Of a DNA stretch of 38,282 bases, positions 16,063 through 24,753 are shown in pieces (position 1 is the first letter of the stretch; each line of letters begins with the position of its first letter). The DNA is from Pseudomonadota bacterium. GTDB taxonomy: Bacteria; Pseudomonadota; Gammaproteobacteria; Burkholderiales; SHXO01. The position numbers and the translations under genes were made by a program. The stretch is taken from contig JAEZCG010000021.1 of assembly GCA_023430065.1 (NCBI GenBank), forward strand, positions 1-38,282, given 5' to 3'. The notes beneath the pieces were generated by a model that made no database searches, was not told the origin of the DNA, and saw only the letters and a program-made list of their open reading frames with translations.

Positions 16063-16383
16063 GGACTCCTCGGGTGCAAATTGCGGGGCAGGAGTGTGCC
16101 ACAGGCTTGCCGCAGCGCACACCCCGGTGCGAGCTATGCGGATCCTCAGATCGAGTTGCTTGGCCTGAGCCCGTATACTGGACTGGCCACGGCACGCGAC
16201 GGCGCCCGCCGCAACGCGGTCTTGCGTGGCGGCGCGGTACTGGTCGGCATCGAGGTCCATGCGCCGGACGTAGCCCGGTCAGTGCGGTCGCTCGTGGCCC
16301 GTGCGGGCGGCCGTCAGGCCAGGCACCGCTGAGGCGCAGCGGATTGAAGCGGGACCTGGAAGGTGCCCGCCCTCGGAGGGGTC
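16063..16383. other. Intergenic region between divergent fbp and yihY-like genes; possible coding remnant
   Basis: 321 bp without a supported gene. It must hold the fbp promoter (minus) and one for the gene at 16384 (plus). A symmetric AGTATACT-like core near 16171-16178 is a candidate -10 on either strand, without a matching -35. On the plus strand 16202-16332 reads GGAVLVGIEVHAPDVARSV and continues protein-like to a TGA at 16330. There is no good start, so it may be the tail of a dead gene. Confidence 0.35.
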
Positions 16384-17757
16384 ATGGAGTGGAATCTGCG
16401 CCATCTGGAGGCCGGTCTTCGGCGCGCCGTCTGGGCCGGCAGCCTGCATGAGGCGCCGCTGTGGCGGCGCACGCTGTTGCGCACGGTACGCATCGGGCTC
16501 GTGGTGCTGCGCGACCTGTTCTACGGCCAGCTCAACCTGCGGGCGATGGGCCTGGTCTACACCACGCTGCTGTCATTGGTGCCGCTGCTCGCCCTGAGCT
16601 TCTCCGTGCTCAAGGGTTTCGGCGTGCACAACCAGCTCGAGCCGATGCTGCGCCAGTTCCTCCTGCCGCTCGGCGGCCAGGCCGACGTGGCCGTCGACAC
16701 CGTGCTCGGCTTCATCGAGCGCATGAACGTCGGCGTGCTCGGTGCGGTCGGCCTGGCGTTCCTGCTCTACACGGCCGTGTCACTGGTGCACAAGACCGAG
16801 GCGTCGATCAACTTCATCTGGCACGTGCACCATCCGCGCAGCTTCGGCGAGCGCTTCAGCAGCTACGTCACCATCCTGCTGGTCGGTCCCGTTCTGGTGT
16901 TCACCGCGATCGGCGTGACCGCAACGGTCACGGGAAGCGAGCAGGTGCAGCAACTCCTCGCACTCGAGCCGCTCGGGCGCCTGTATGCGTTTGCGACGCG
17001 GCTGACGCCCTACATTCTGGTGATCGCCGCATTCACCTGCGCCTACCTGTTCCTGCCCAGCACGCGCGTGCGCGTGTCTGCTGCATTGACCGGCGGGGTG
17101 GTCGGCGGTGTGCTGTGGCAGACGGCGGGTTGGGCGTTCGCTGGCTTCGTGTCCGGCTCCTCGCGCTACGAGGCGATCTACGCTGGCTTCGCCGTGCTGG
17201 TGTTCTTCCTCGTCTGGCTGTACGTGAGCTGGCTGATCCTGCTGCTGGGTGCGAGCGTTGCGTTCTACGTACAGAACCCCCAGTACGTGGTGCTGCAGTC
17301 GGGCGAGCCGCGGCTGAGCAATCGCATGCGCGAGCGCGTGGCCCTGCTCCTGATGAGTCTGGTCGCTGCGCGCCATCTGCGGGGCGAATCGCCATGGACC
17401 CGCGAGGAACTGGGCGACGCGCTGGGGGTGCCCGCGCACGCGGTCGATGCCGTGCTCGACGCACTGTGCGAGAGCGGCTTCCTCACGGAAGCCGTCGTGC
17501 CCGCTTGCTCGTACCTGCCCATGCGCGACCTCGATCGTGTCAACGCGTGGCAGGTCGTGGAAGCGGTTCGGCGCACGGGCGAGGAGGGCTTTCTCAGTCC
17601 GGCTCGCGTGCCGGTACCCACGTCGGTCGAGAGCCTGATCCAGCAGGCAGAGGCACACAGCCGTGCCGTGCTCGAGCGGGTGAGCATCAGCGACCTGGGC
17701 GCATCACCGCATGTGGAAGCTGCTCTGCGGCAGCATCTGGCGGAGGAGAACGCCTGA
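16384..17757 (+). CDS. YihY/BrkB-family inner-membrane protein with C-terminal extension
   Basis: 457 residues from ATG 16384, with GGAGGG just upstream. The first ~290 residues show the BrkB/YihY pattern: LRAMGLVYTTLLSLVPLLAL, then about six membrane helices, SVLKGFGV, FLPSTRVRVSAALTGGVVGG, the SRYEAIYAGFAVLVFFLVWLY segment, and LLLGASVAFYVQNP. The family was once misnamed ribonuclease BN; its role is not settled. E. coli YihY is about 290 residues, so roughly 165 are extra. That tail contains a winged-helix-like stretch (ESPWTREELGDALGVPAHAV, about residues 335-385) of unknown purpose. It converges on the Lrp-family gene. Confidence 0.9.
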   Translation: MEWNLRHLEAGLRRAVWAGSLHEAPLWRRTLLRTVRIGLVVLRDLFYGQLNLRAMGLVYTTLLSLVPLLALSFSVLKGFGVHNQLEPMLRQFLLPLGGQADVAVDTVLGFIERMNVGVLGAVGLAFLLYTAVSLVHKTEASINFIWHVHHPRSFGERFSSYVTILLVGPVLVFTAIGVTATVTGSEQVQQLLALEPLGRLYAFATRLTPYILVIAAFTCAYLFLPSTRVRVSAALTGGVVGGVLWQTAGWAFAGFVSGSSRYEAIYAGFAVLVFFLVWLYVSWLILLLGASVAFYVQNPQYVVLQSGEPRLSNRMRERVALLLMSLVAARHLRGESPWTREELGDALGVPAHAVDAVLDALCESGFLTEAVVPACSYLPMRDLDRVNAWQVVEAVRRTGEEGFLSPARVPVPTSVESLIQQAEAHSRAVLERVSISDLGASPHVEAALRQHLAEENA

Positions 17758-17762
17758 GGGTT

Positions 17763-18302
17763 TCAACCGCGTGCCGGGCGGCGGCGTCCGCGCTGCGCGA
17801 GCGTTGTGCCGGACACGGACTTCGGCGTGGCGTGCGCGACCGGTTCGTCCAGGGGCAGGGTGCTTGCCTTCAGAGTCCGCAGCACGAAGCTGGACTTAGA
17901 ATGGCGAATGCCGGGAATGCGGTACAGGCGCTGGCGCAGAAGCCGTTCGTAGTCGCGTGTATCGCGCACGGCAATGCGGATCAGGTAGTCGTAGTCGCCG
18001 GAGATCAGAAAGGCTTCCAGCACCTCGGGAATGTCGTTGAGGGCGCGACCGAAGGCCTCCACCGTCTCGTCGCTGTGACTCTCGAGCGTTACCTGCACGA
18101 TGACGGTCTCCGCGTAGCCCACCGCGACGGGATCGATGCGCACGGTATAGCCCTGGATCACGCCTTCTGCCTCCATCTTCTTGATGCGCGTCCAGCACGG
18201 TGTCGTGGACAGCCCGACCTGGGCGCTGATGTCCTGCAGGCTGGCGCGCGCATCCCGCTGCAGCGTGCCGAGGATGGCGCGATCGAATTTGTCCAGATGC
18301 AA
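17763..18302 (-). CDS. Lrp/AsnC-family transcriptional regulator
   Basis: 179 residues from TTG 18302, which has a GGAG about 6 bases upstream and gives the usual family start (HLDKFDRAILGTLQRDARAS). The helix-turn-helix is LQDISAQVGLSTTPCWTRIKKM (about 22-43). The RAM ligand-binding domain (about 65-145) includes VIVQVTLESH and GDYDYLIRIAVRD. A basic, Ser/Thr-rich tail of about 30 residues follows the usual end. It is divergent from an acetolactate synthase gene with 131 bp between them, so it probably senses an amino acid and controls that gene, itself, or the 2-oxoacid genes beyond. Confidence 0.92.
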   Translation of the reverse strand: MHLDKFDRAILGTLQRDARASLQDISAQVGLSTTPCWTRIKKMEAEGVIQGYTVRIDPVAVGYAETVIVQVTLESHSDETVEAFGRALNDIPEVLEAFLISGDYDYLIRIAVRDTRDYERLLRQRLYRIPGIRHSKSSFVLRTLKASTLPLDEPVAHATPKSVSGTTLAQRGRRRPARG

Positions 18303-18319
18303 GGGAGTTCTCCGGCAAG

Positions 18320-18336
18320 ATAATGAAATTATTCTA
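18320..18336 (-). promoter_or_regulatory. Palindrome overlapping -10 of the Lrp-family gene
   Basis: ATAAT-GAA-ATTAT (18320-18332) is a perfect AT-rich palindrome in a GC-rich region. It overlaps a minus-strand -10 TAGAAT (18331-18336), placed about 30 bp before the regulator's TTG start. AT-rich dyads are typical Lrp/AsnC sites, so autoregulation is likely, with the divergent gene possibly controlled too. Confidence 0.5.
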
Positions 18337-18433
18337 GCAGCGTCGCAACAGGCGGAAAACCTGCCCGATAACTGCCCGTCACGCCCGGAAAAAACGAAGC
18401 CTTTTCTTGCCTTCGGTTCGTATCATGGCTCCC

Positions 18434-20224
18434 ATGAACGATCGTCTCCTTTCCGCTGCGCTGGAACGCGCACCCGACGCCCGCGCGCACCCGTGCAACG
18501 GTGCCCAGGCGCTCATCGATGCCCTCGTCGAATGCGACGTCGATGTCATCTTCGGCTATCCGGGCGGTGCGGTTCTGCCGATCTACGATGCGCTACACGG
18601 CGATCAGCGCCTGCGTCACGTGCTGGTGCGCCACGAGCAGGCCGCGGTGCACGCTGCCCAGGGCTATGCGCGCACGAGCGGCCGGCCCGGCGTCGTGCTG
18701 GTGACGTCCGGTCCGGGGATGAGCAACACCACCACGGGGTTGCTCGATGCGCTGTCCGACTCGGTGCCGGTGGTCTGCATCAGCGGACAGGTATCCTCCG
18801 CGCTGATCGGCAGCGACGCCTTTCAGGAATGTGACGCCCTCGGCATATCTCGTCCGGTGACGAAGTGGAACACGCAGATCCGCTCGGTGGAGGCGGTGCG
18901 CGCCAGCGTGTTGCGCGCGTTTGCCATCGCCACGCAGGGCCGCCCAGGACCGGTGCTGGTCGATTTTCCCAAGGACCTGCAACTGGCGGTGGCCGATCGC
19001 CAGGACGAGGCGAGCTTTCCGCCCGAGGGGCGGGCAGCGCGCAGGCCCGCGTTGCCGCGCTCCGCTCTGCGCCGCGCGGCATTGCTGATCGGCAACGCGC
19101 GCCGCCCGGTGTTCTACGGCGGTGGCGGTCTGATCAACTCCGGAGCCGCGGCATGCGAGACGTTCACCCGCATCGTCCGCGACACTGGCGCGCCGTGCAC
19201 ACTGACGCTGATGGGATTGGGGGCGTTTCCCGCCTCCGACGATGCCTTCCTGGGCATGCTCGGCATGCATGGCACGCTGGAAGCGAACCTGGCGATGCAC
19301 CACGCCGATCTCGTGGTGTGCGTCGGCGCACGCTTCGACGATCGCGTCACGGGCCGCCTGAATGACTTCTGCCCGAATGCGAGGAAGATTCATCTCGACA
19401 TCGATCCGGCTTCGATCAACAAGCTGGTGCGCGTCGATGTCCCGCTGGTGGGCGACTGCGGGCAACTCCTGCAAGCGTTGGAGCAGGAACTGCGCGACGT
19501 GCCGCGCCAGCCCGGTCAGCTGCATGCCTGGTGGCAGCGCATCGAGCGCTGGCGTGCGCAGCGCTGTCTGGAGTTCGAGCCTTCGCGCGAGGCGATCCTG
19601 CCGCAGCAGTTGATGACCGAGCTGCAGGCGCAGCTCGCCGGGCGCGAGGCGGTGGTCGCCACCGACGTCGGCCAGCATCAGATGTGGGCCGCGCAGCACC
19701 TGAAGTTCGACCGGCCGTTGCGCTGGCTGACCTCGGGTGGCGCCGGCACGATGGGCTATGGGCTACCCGCTGCCATCGGCGCACAGATCGCGCATCCGCA
19801 GCGCACCGTGGTGTGCGTGAGCGGCGATGCCTCGGTGCTGATGAACATCCAGGAGTTGTCGACGGCCGTCCAGCATCGCGCACCGGTGAAGGTCGTGTTG
19901 TGCAACAACGGCTACATGGGCATGGTGCGCCAGTGGCAGGAGCTCATCCACGGCGCACGCTACAGCCACAGCTATACCGAGGCGCTGCCCGACTTCGTCG
20001 CCGTCGCGCGCGGTTTCGGCTGGGACGCCGAGCGCGTGACCGATCCCGCGCAGCTGGGCGAAGCGCTGGCGCGCTGCCTGAAGTCGGAGCGGCCGTACTT
20101 CCTGGACGTCGTTGTTGCGGCGCAGGAGAACTGCTTCCCGATGATCCCGGCAGGTGCCGGCCATCACGAGGTGATGCTCGCGGCGAACACTGTCTACCGA
20201 GAGGCGTCTAAGGAAGCGTTGTAA
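18434..20224 (+). CDS. ilvB: Acetolactate synthase-like ThDP enzyme, catalytic subunit
   Basis: 596 residues from ATG 18434; ATG 18425 is in frame and also possible, and neither has a ribosome site. Family marks: GYPGGAVLPIYDAL, catalytic Glu68 in VRHEQAAVHAAQGYAR, SGPGMSNTTTGLLDA, and the ThDP/Mg site GDASVLMNIQE with CNNGYMGMVRQW (Asp near 465). The regions VTKWNTQI and FPKDLQ, and the closing PMIPAGAGHHE, fit AHAS over other ThDP decarboxylases. AHAS makes acetolactate or acetohydroxybutyrate for branched-chain amino acids. The small regulatory subunit gene (ilvH/N) that normally follows is absent. A TATCAT -10-like element at 18421-18426 suggests a very short or absent leader. Confidence 0.88.
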   Translation: MNDRLLSAALERAPDARAHPCNGAQALIDALVECDVDVIFGYPGGAVLPIYDALHGDQRLRHVLVRHEQAAVHAAQGYARTSGRPGVVLVTSGPGMSNTTTGLLDALSDSVPVVCISGQVSSALIGSDAFQECDALGISRPVTKWNTQIRSVEAVRASVLRAFAIATQGRPGPVLVDFPKDLQLAVADRQDEASFPPEGRAARRPALPRSALRRAALLIGNARRPVFYGGGGLINSGAAACETFTRIVRDTGAPCTLTLMGLGAFPASDDAFLGMLGMHGTLEANLAMHHADLVVCVGARFDDRVTGRLNDFCPNARKIHLDIDPASINKLVRVDVPLVGDCGQLLQALEQELRDVPRQPGQLHAWWQRIERWRAQRCLEFEPSREAILPQQLMTELQAQLAGREAVVATDVGQHQMWAAQHLKFDRPLRWLTSGGAGTMGYGLPAAIGAQIAHPQRTVVCVSGDASVLMNIQELSTAVQHRAPVKVVLCNNGYMGMVRQWQELIHGARYSHSYTEALPDFVAVARGFGWDAERVTDPAQLGEALARCLKSERPYFLDVVVAAQENCFPMIPAGAGHHEVMLAANTVYREASKEAL

Positions 20225-20328
20225 GCGAGCAGACTCGCCGGTGCGCCGATCCGCACACCGGCGTCAACGCGGTGTGCGCCGAATCCAAGGCGCAACATCG
20301 CAGAATCGATTCCTACGAGGAGCGATGC

Positions 20329-23300
20329 ATGCAGGCAGTCACCTTGGACGACAAGTACCTCGCCACGAGCGGGCGCATCTACCTGAGCGGTGTTCAGGCG
20401 CTGGTGCGCCTGGCCCTGGTCCAGCGCCTGCGCGACCAGGCAGCGGGGCTGAACACCGGCGGATTCGTCTCGGGCTATCGGGGTTCCCCGCTCGGCGGAC
20501 TGGACGAAGCGTTGTGGAAGGCGAAGAAGCACCTCGGCGCGCATCACGTCAAGTTCGTTCCCGGCGTCAACGAGGAACTGGCAGCAACCGCCGTGTGGGG
20601 TACGCAGCAGGTCGGCCTGCTCGGTCCATCGGATTACGACGGCGTCTACGCCATGTGGTACGGCAAGGGTCCGGGAGTGGACCGGTGCGGCGACGTGTTC
20701 AAGCACATGAACTTCGCCGGCACTTCGCGCCACGGCGGTGTGCTCCTGGTCGCGGGCGACGACCACAACGCCTATTCGTCCACCCTTCCGCACCAGAGCG
20801 ACCATCTGTTCTCCGCTTCGATGATTCCCGTGCTGTACCCCTGCGACGTGCAGGAGTACATCGAGCTGGGCCTGCATGGCTGGGCCATGTCGCGCTTCTC
20901 CGGCTGTGCGGTCGGGTTCAAGGCGCTCGCCGATACGGTGGAGTCGTCGGCCTCGATCGAAGCCGACCCGTTTGCCCTGAAGATCGTGCTGCCGCCCGGT
21001 TTCAAGATGCCCGAAGGCGGTCTCAACGCCCGCTTGTCCAACGATCCGCTCGGCCTGCAGGCGCGCAAGCAGGAAGCGCTGATGCAGGACTACAAGATCT
21101 ACGCGGCCATCGCCTATGCCCGCGAGAATCGGCTCAACCGCATCACCATCGACTCGCCCGACGCCAAGCTCGGCATCGTCGCGTCCGGCAAGTCGTACAT
21201 GGACGTGCTCGAGGCGCTCGACGAACTCGGCATCGACGAGTCGAACGCCGGCCAAGTCGGCATCCGCCTGTTCAAGGTCGCCATGCCCTGGCCACTGGAG
21301 CCCGACGGCATCCGCGAGTTCTCCAGAGGACTGGAGGAGATCCTGGTGGTGGAGGAAAAGCGCCAGGTCGTCGAGTACCAGCTCAAGGAGCACTTGTACA
21401 ACTGGGATCCGGACGTGCGTCCGCGCGTCATCGGCAAGTTCGACGAGAAGGGCGAGTGGCTGCATCCGCGTGGACAATGGCTTCTTCCGGCGAAAGGCGA
21501 CTTCTCCATCGCGCAGATCGCCCGCGTGATCGCCGGCCGGATCGCGCGTTTCCACCAGAGCGATCTGATCAAAGCGCGTCTGGCTTTCCTGGAGGCGAAG
21601 GAAGCAGTGCTGGCCAAGGCCGTGAGCACACCGCCCCGGCCGGCCTACTACTGTTCGGGTTGCCCGCACAACCGTTCCACCAAGGTACCCGACGGCAGTT
21701 TCGCTTTGGCGGGAATTGGCTGCCACGTCATGGCCACTGCCATCTATCCGGAAAGCAACAAGACCACCACGCAGATGGGCGGAGAGGGTGCGACCTGGAT
21801 CGGCGCCTCGGCTTTCTCGAACGTGCCGCACGTGTTCGCCAATCTGGGCGATGGCACCTACTTCCACTCCGGGTACCTCGCGATCCGCGCAGCCATCGCG
21901 GCCAACGTCAACATCACCTACAAGATCCTCTACAACGACGCCGTGGCGATGACGGGCGGGCAGCCCGTCGACGGCACCGTCTCCGTGCCCATGATTGCGC
22001 AGCAGATGGCGGCCGAGGGCGTGCAGCGCATCGCCTTGGTGACCGAGGACCTCGAGCGCTACGCCGACCGCGCGCCGCTTCCCGCGCGCGTGAGCGTGCA
22101 TCCGCGCGCGGACCTGGAGGCAGTCCAGCGTGAATTGCGCGAGGTCGAGGGGGTGTCCGTCATCATCTACGATCAGACCTGTGCGGCGGAGAAGCGCCGC
22201 CGGCGCAAGAAGGGCGCGTTTGCGCAGGCGCCGGCGCGGGTGCTCATCAACGAACAGGTGTGCGAAGGCTGCGGCGACTGCGGCGTGAAGTCCAACTGCG
22301 TTTCGATCCTGCCGCTGGAGACCGAGTTCGGCCGCAAGCGCATGATCGACCAGTCCTCGTGCAACCAGGACATAACCTGCGTGGAGGGGTTCTGCCCGAG
22401 CTTCGTCAGCGTGGAGGGGGCGACGCTGCGGCGTGCGAAGTCCGCCGCGAACGTCAGCGCCGCTGCCTTCCCGGTCCTCAGTGAACCGGTGGTGCCACCG
22501 GTCGGCGAGATTCCGTACAACATCCTCATCACGGGTATCGGCGGCACCGGGGTCATCACCATCGGTGCGCTGCTCGGCATGGCCGCGCACCTGGAGGGCA
22601 AGGGCGTGTCGGTCCTCGACATGACCGGCATGTCGCAGAAGAACGGCGCCGTCACCTCGCATGTGCGCATCGCCGACAGGCCTGGTGCCATCCACGCCCA
22701 GCGCATCGCGACCGGAGAGGCGGATCTGATCCTCGGCTGCGACATGCTGACCGCTGGGGGAGCGGATGCCATCGCCAAGACGCGTCCCGGCGTGACGGTG
22801 GCGGTCATCAACACGCACGAGCAGCCGCCCGGCACGTTCGCCCGCAATGCCGACTGGCAGTTCCCGACTGCCCAGATCCGCGCCCTGATCGACGAGTCGG
22901 TCGAGCACCGCGCGCATTACGTGGATGCCACACGTCTGGCCAGCGCGCTGCTGGGCGATGCCATCGCAACCAACCTGTTCATGCTCGGGTTTGCCTTCCA
23001 GAAGGGCCTGGTGCCGCTGAGCGAGGCGGCCCTGCTGCGCGCGATCGAACTGAACGCCGTCGCCGTGGACGCGAACAAGCAGGCTTTCCTTTGGGGCCGC
23101 CGCGCCGCAGTGGACCTGGACCAGGTGCAGCGCGTAACCGCACCCGCCAAGGCGGTCGTGGTGCAGATGCCGCAAACGCTGGATGCCCTGGTGCGACGTC
23201 GCAGCGCCTTCCTCACCCAGTACCAGAACGCCGCCTATGCACGCGATTACGAGACGTTCGTCGAGCGCGTGCGACAGGCGGAGGTGCGGTTGGGCAGGGG

Positions 23301-23835
23301 CGACGCGCTCGCACGTGCCGTCGCGAAGTCTCTGTTCAAGCTGATGGCCTACAAGGACGAGTACGAGGTGGCGCGGCTCTACACCAGCGGCGCGTTCGAA
23401 CAGAAGCTGAAGGAGACGTTCGAGGGTGACTTCCGGGTGAGCTTCCATCTCGCGCCGCCGCTGTTGGCCAGGCACGACGCGCAGGGCAATCCAGTCAAGG
23501 CTCGCTACGGATCCTGGATGTGGAGCGCCTTTCGGCTTCTCGCCAGGTTCAAGTTCCTGCGCGGGGGAGCGCTCGACCTGTTCGGTCGCACCGAGGAGCG
23601 GCGCATGGAGCGACAGCTGATCGCGGACTACCGCACCTCGATCGAGCGTCTCCTCGATCGCTTGCCCGAGGCGGACTACGCGACCGCGGTCGCCCTCGCC
23701 GGGATTGCGGAGCAGATGCGCGGCTTCGGCCACGTCAAGCGGGCCAACGTCGAGAAGGCGCGGGCGACGTGGCAGGCACTGGAAGCACAGCTGTTCGTGC
23801 CGCCGACCGGGCGAGAGACCCGCCGCAGCGCCTGA
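20329..23835 (+). CDS. Indolepyruvate ferredoxin oxidoreductase, fused alpha-beta (IorA-IorB type)
   Basis: 1168 residues from ATG 20329, with GAGGAG 6 bases upstream. The N-terminal half is the 2-oxoacid oxidoreductase alpha part with the ThDP site (YCSGCPHNRST, GIGCHVMA, MGGEGATWIGAS, NLGDGTYFHSG). Two Cys-rich blocks follow, CEGCGDCGVKSNC (645-657) and SSCNQDITCVEGFC, for Fe-S clusters. The gamma-like domain begins NILITGIGGTGVITIGALLG (about 735 on), and a C-terminal domain of unknown function (DUF6537-like) closes the protein. The enzyme oxidatively decarboxylates aryl 2-oxoacids, such as indolepyruvate and phenylpyruvate, to acyl-CoA with ferredoxin. The acetolactate synthase gene lies 104 bp upstream and panB downstream, all on one strand; other 2-oxoacids are possible substrates. 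Confidence 0.92.
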   Translation: MQAVTLDDKYLATSGRIYLSGVQALVRLALVQRLRDQAAGLNTGGFVSGYRGSPLGGLDEALWKAKKHLGAHHVKFVPGVNEELAATAVWGTQQVGLLGPSDYDGVYAMWYGKGPGVDRCGDVFKHMNFAGTSRHGGVLLVAGDDHNAYSSTLPHQSDHLFSASMIPVLYPCDVQEYIELGLHGWAMSRFSGCAVGFKALADTVESSASIEADPFALKIVLPPGFKMPEGGLNARLSNDPLGLQARKQEALMQDYKIYAAIAYARENRLNRITIDSPDAKLGIVASGKSYMDVLEALDELGIDESNAGQVGIRLFKVAMPWPLEPDGIREFSRGLEEILVVEEKRQVVEYQLKEHLYNWDPDVRPRVIGKFDEKGEWLHPRGQWLLPAKGDFSIAQIARVIAGRIARFHQSDLIKARLAFLEAKEAVLAKAVSTPPRPAYYCSGCPHNRSTKVPDGSFALAGIGCHVMATAIYPESNKTTTQMGGEGATWIGASAFSNVPHVFANLGDGTYFHSGYLAIRAAIAANVNITYKILYNDAVAMTGGQPVDGTVSVPMIAQQMAAEGVQRIALVTEDLERYADRAPLPARVSVHPRADLEAVQRELREVEGVSVIIYDQTCAAEKRRRRKKGAFAQAPARVLINEQVCEGCGDCGVKSNCVSILPLETEFGRKRMIDQSSCNQDITCVEGFCPSFVSVEGATLRRAKSAANVSAAAFPVLSEPVVPPVGEIPYNILITGIGGTGVITIGALLGMAAHLEGKGVSVLDMTGMSQKNGAVTSHVRIADRPGAIHAQRIATGEADLILGCDMLTAGGADAIAKTRPGVTVAVINTHEQPPGTFARNADWQFPTAQIRALIDESVEHRAHYVDATRLASALLGDAIATNLFMLGFAFQKGLVPLSEAALLRAIELNAVAVDANKQAFLWGRRAAVDLDQVQRVTAPAKAVVVQMPQTLDALVRRRSAFLTQYQNAAYARDYETFVERVRQAEVRLGRGDALARAVAKSLFKLMAYKDEYEVARLYTSGAFEQKLKETFEGDFRVSFHLAPPLLARHDAQGNPVKARYGSWMWSAFRLLARFKFLRGGALDLFGRTEERRMERQLIADYRTSIERLLDRLPEADYATAVALAGIAEQMRGFGHVKRANVEKARATWQALEAQLFVPPTGRETRRSA

Positions 23836-23930
23836 GCAGATCAGATGCGGCTCGCCCGCCACGCTGCGGGAGCGGGCTACCGTTTCACGAACGCGCACGT
23901 CCCGGCGTGTGCAGCAGAAGGAGAAGACCG

Positions 23931-24725
23931 ATGCGACTCACCATCGCTACGCTGCAAAAGATGCGTGACGAGAACGTCCGCATGACGATGCTGTCCTGTT
24001 ACGACGCGAGCTTCGCAGGTTTGTGCGAAGCAGCCGGCGTCGAGATCTTCCTCGTCGGCGATTCGCTCGGCATGGTCATGCAGGGCCATGACTCGACGCT
24101 GCCCGTGACCATGGAGGACATGCTCTACCACACCCGTTGCGTGGTGCGCGGCAGCCAGAAGGCACTGGTGGTGGGCGATCTACCGTTCGGCAGCTATCAA
24201 CGCAGCCCGGGCCAGGCGTTCGACAACGCAGCGCGACTGATGTCCGCAGGCGCCGGTATCGTGAAGCTGGAGGGTGGTGCGATCATGGCCGACACTGTCG
24301 CGTTCCTGGTCGCGCGCGGCATCCCGGTCATGGGACACCTGGGCTTGACGCCGCAGTCGGTTCACACACTGGGCGGCTATCGCGTGCAGGGCAGGACGGA
24401 CGCCGCCGCCCAGCGCATTCTGGACGACGCGAAGTTGCTGCAGGATGCCGGCGCTGCGGCCTTGGTGCTCGAATGTGTGCCGGTCGGACTGGGCAAGCAG
24501 ATCACCGACGCGCTGCGCATTCCCACGATCGGCATCGGGGCGGGTCCGCACTGCTCCGGCCAGATCCTCATCTTGCACGACATGCTCGACATCTATCCGG
24601 GCAAGAAGGCGAAGTTCGTGAAGAACTACATGCAAGGGTCGTCGTCGGTGCAGGAGGCGGTCGAACGCTTCGTTCGGGAAGTGAAGGAAGGCAGTTTCCC
24701 CACGCCGGAGTACTGCTTCGCCTGA
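23931..24725 (+). CDS. panB: 3-methyl-2-oxobutanoate hydroxymethyltransferase
   Basis: 264 residues from ATG 23931, with AAGGAG 7 bases upstream. Metal ligands Asp44 (VGDSLGMV), Asp83 (VGDLPFGSY) and Glu114 (KLEGG), and catalytic Glu181 (LECVPV), are all in place. The C-terminal PTIGIGAGPHCSGQILILHDM is diagnostic. PanB transfers a hydroxymethyl group from methylene-tetrahydrofolate to 2-oxoisovalerate, the first committed step to pantothenate and CoA. Its substrate comes from the acetolactate pathway encoded two genes upstream. panC, its usual neighbour, is not here; the gene downstream is convergent. Confidence 0.97.
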   Translation: MRLTIATLQKMRDENVRMTMLSCYDASFAGLCEAAGVEIFLVGDSLGMVMQGHDSTLPVTMEDMLYHTRCVVRGSQKALVVGDLPFGSYQRSPGQAFDNAARLMSAGAGIVKLEGGAIMADTVAFLVARGIPVMGHLGLTPQSVHTLGGYRVQGRTDAAAQRILDDAKLLQDAGAAALVLECVPVGLGKQITDALRIPTIGIGAGPHCSGQILILHDMLDIYPGKKAKFVKNYMQGSSSVQEAVERFVREVKEGSFPTPEYCFA

Positions 24726-24753
24726 GCCGGCGCGTGCCGGATGCCGAATCCTG

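Noticed and set aside
20236..20264. GCCGGTG/CACCGGC inverted repeat between the acetolactate synthase and oxidoreductase genes as a terminator
   Set aside because: The 12-base loop and missing T-run make termination unlikely; in such GC-rich DNA repeats of this size occur by chance.
20194..23898. A 1234-codon open frame on the minus strand opposite the indolepyruvate oxidoreductase
   Set aside because: The translation is His/Arg/Asp-rich low-quality sequence without motifs; it is the antisense of a well-identified gene in GC-rich DNA.
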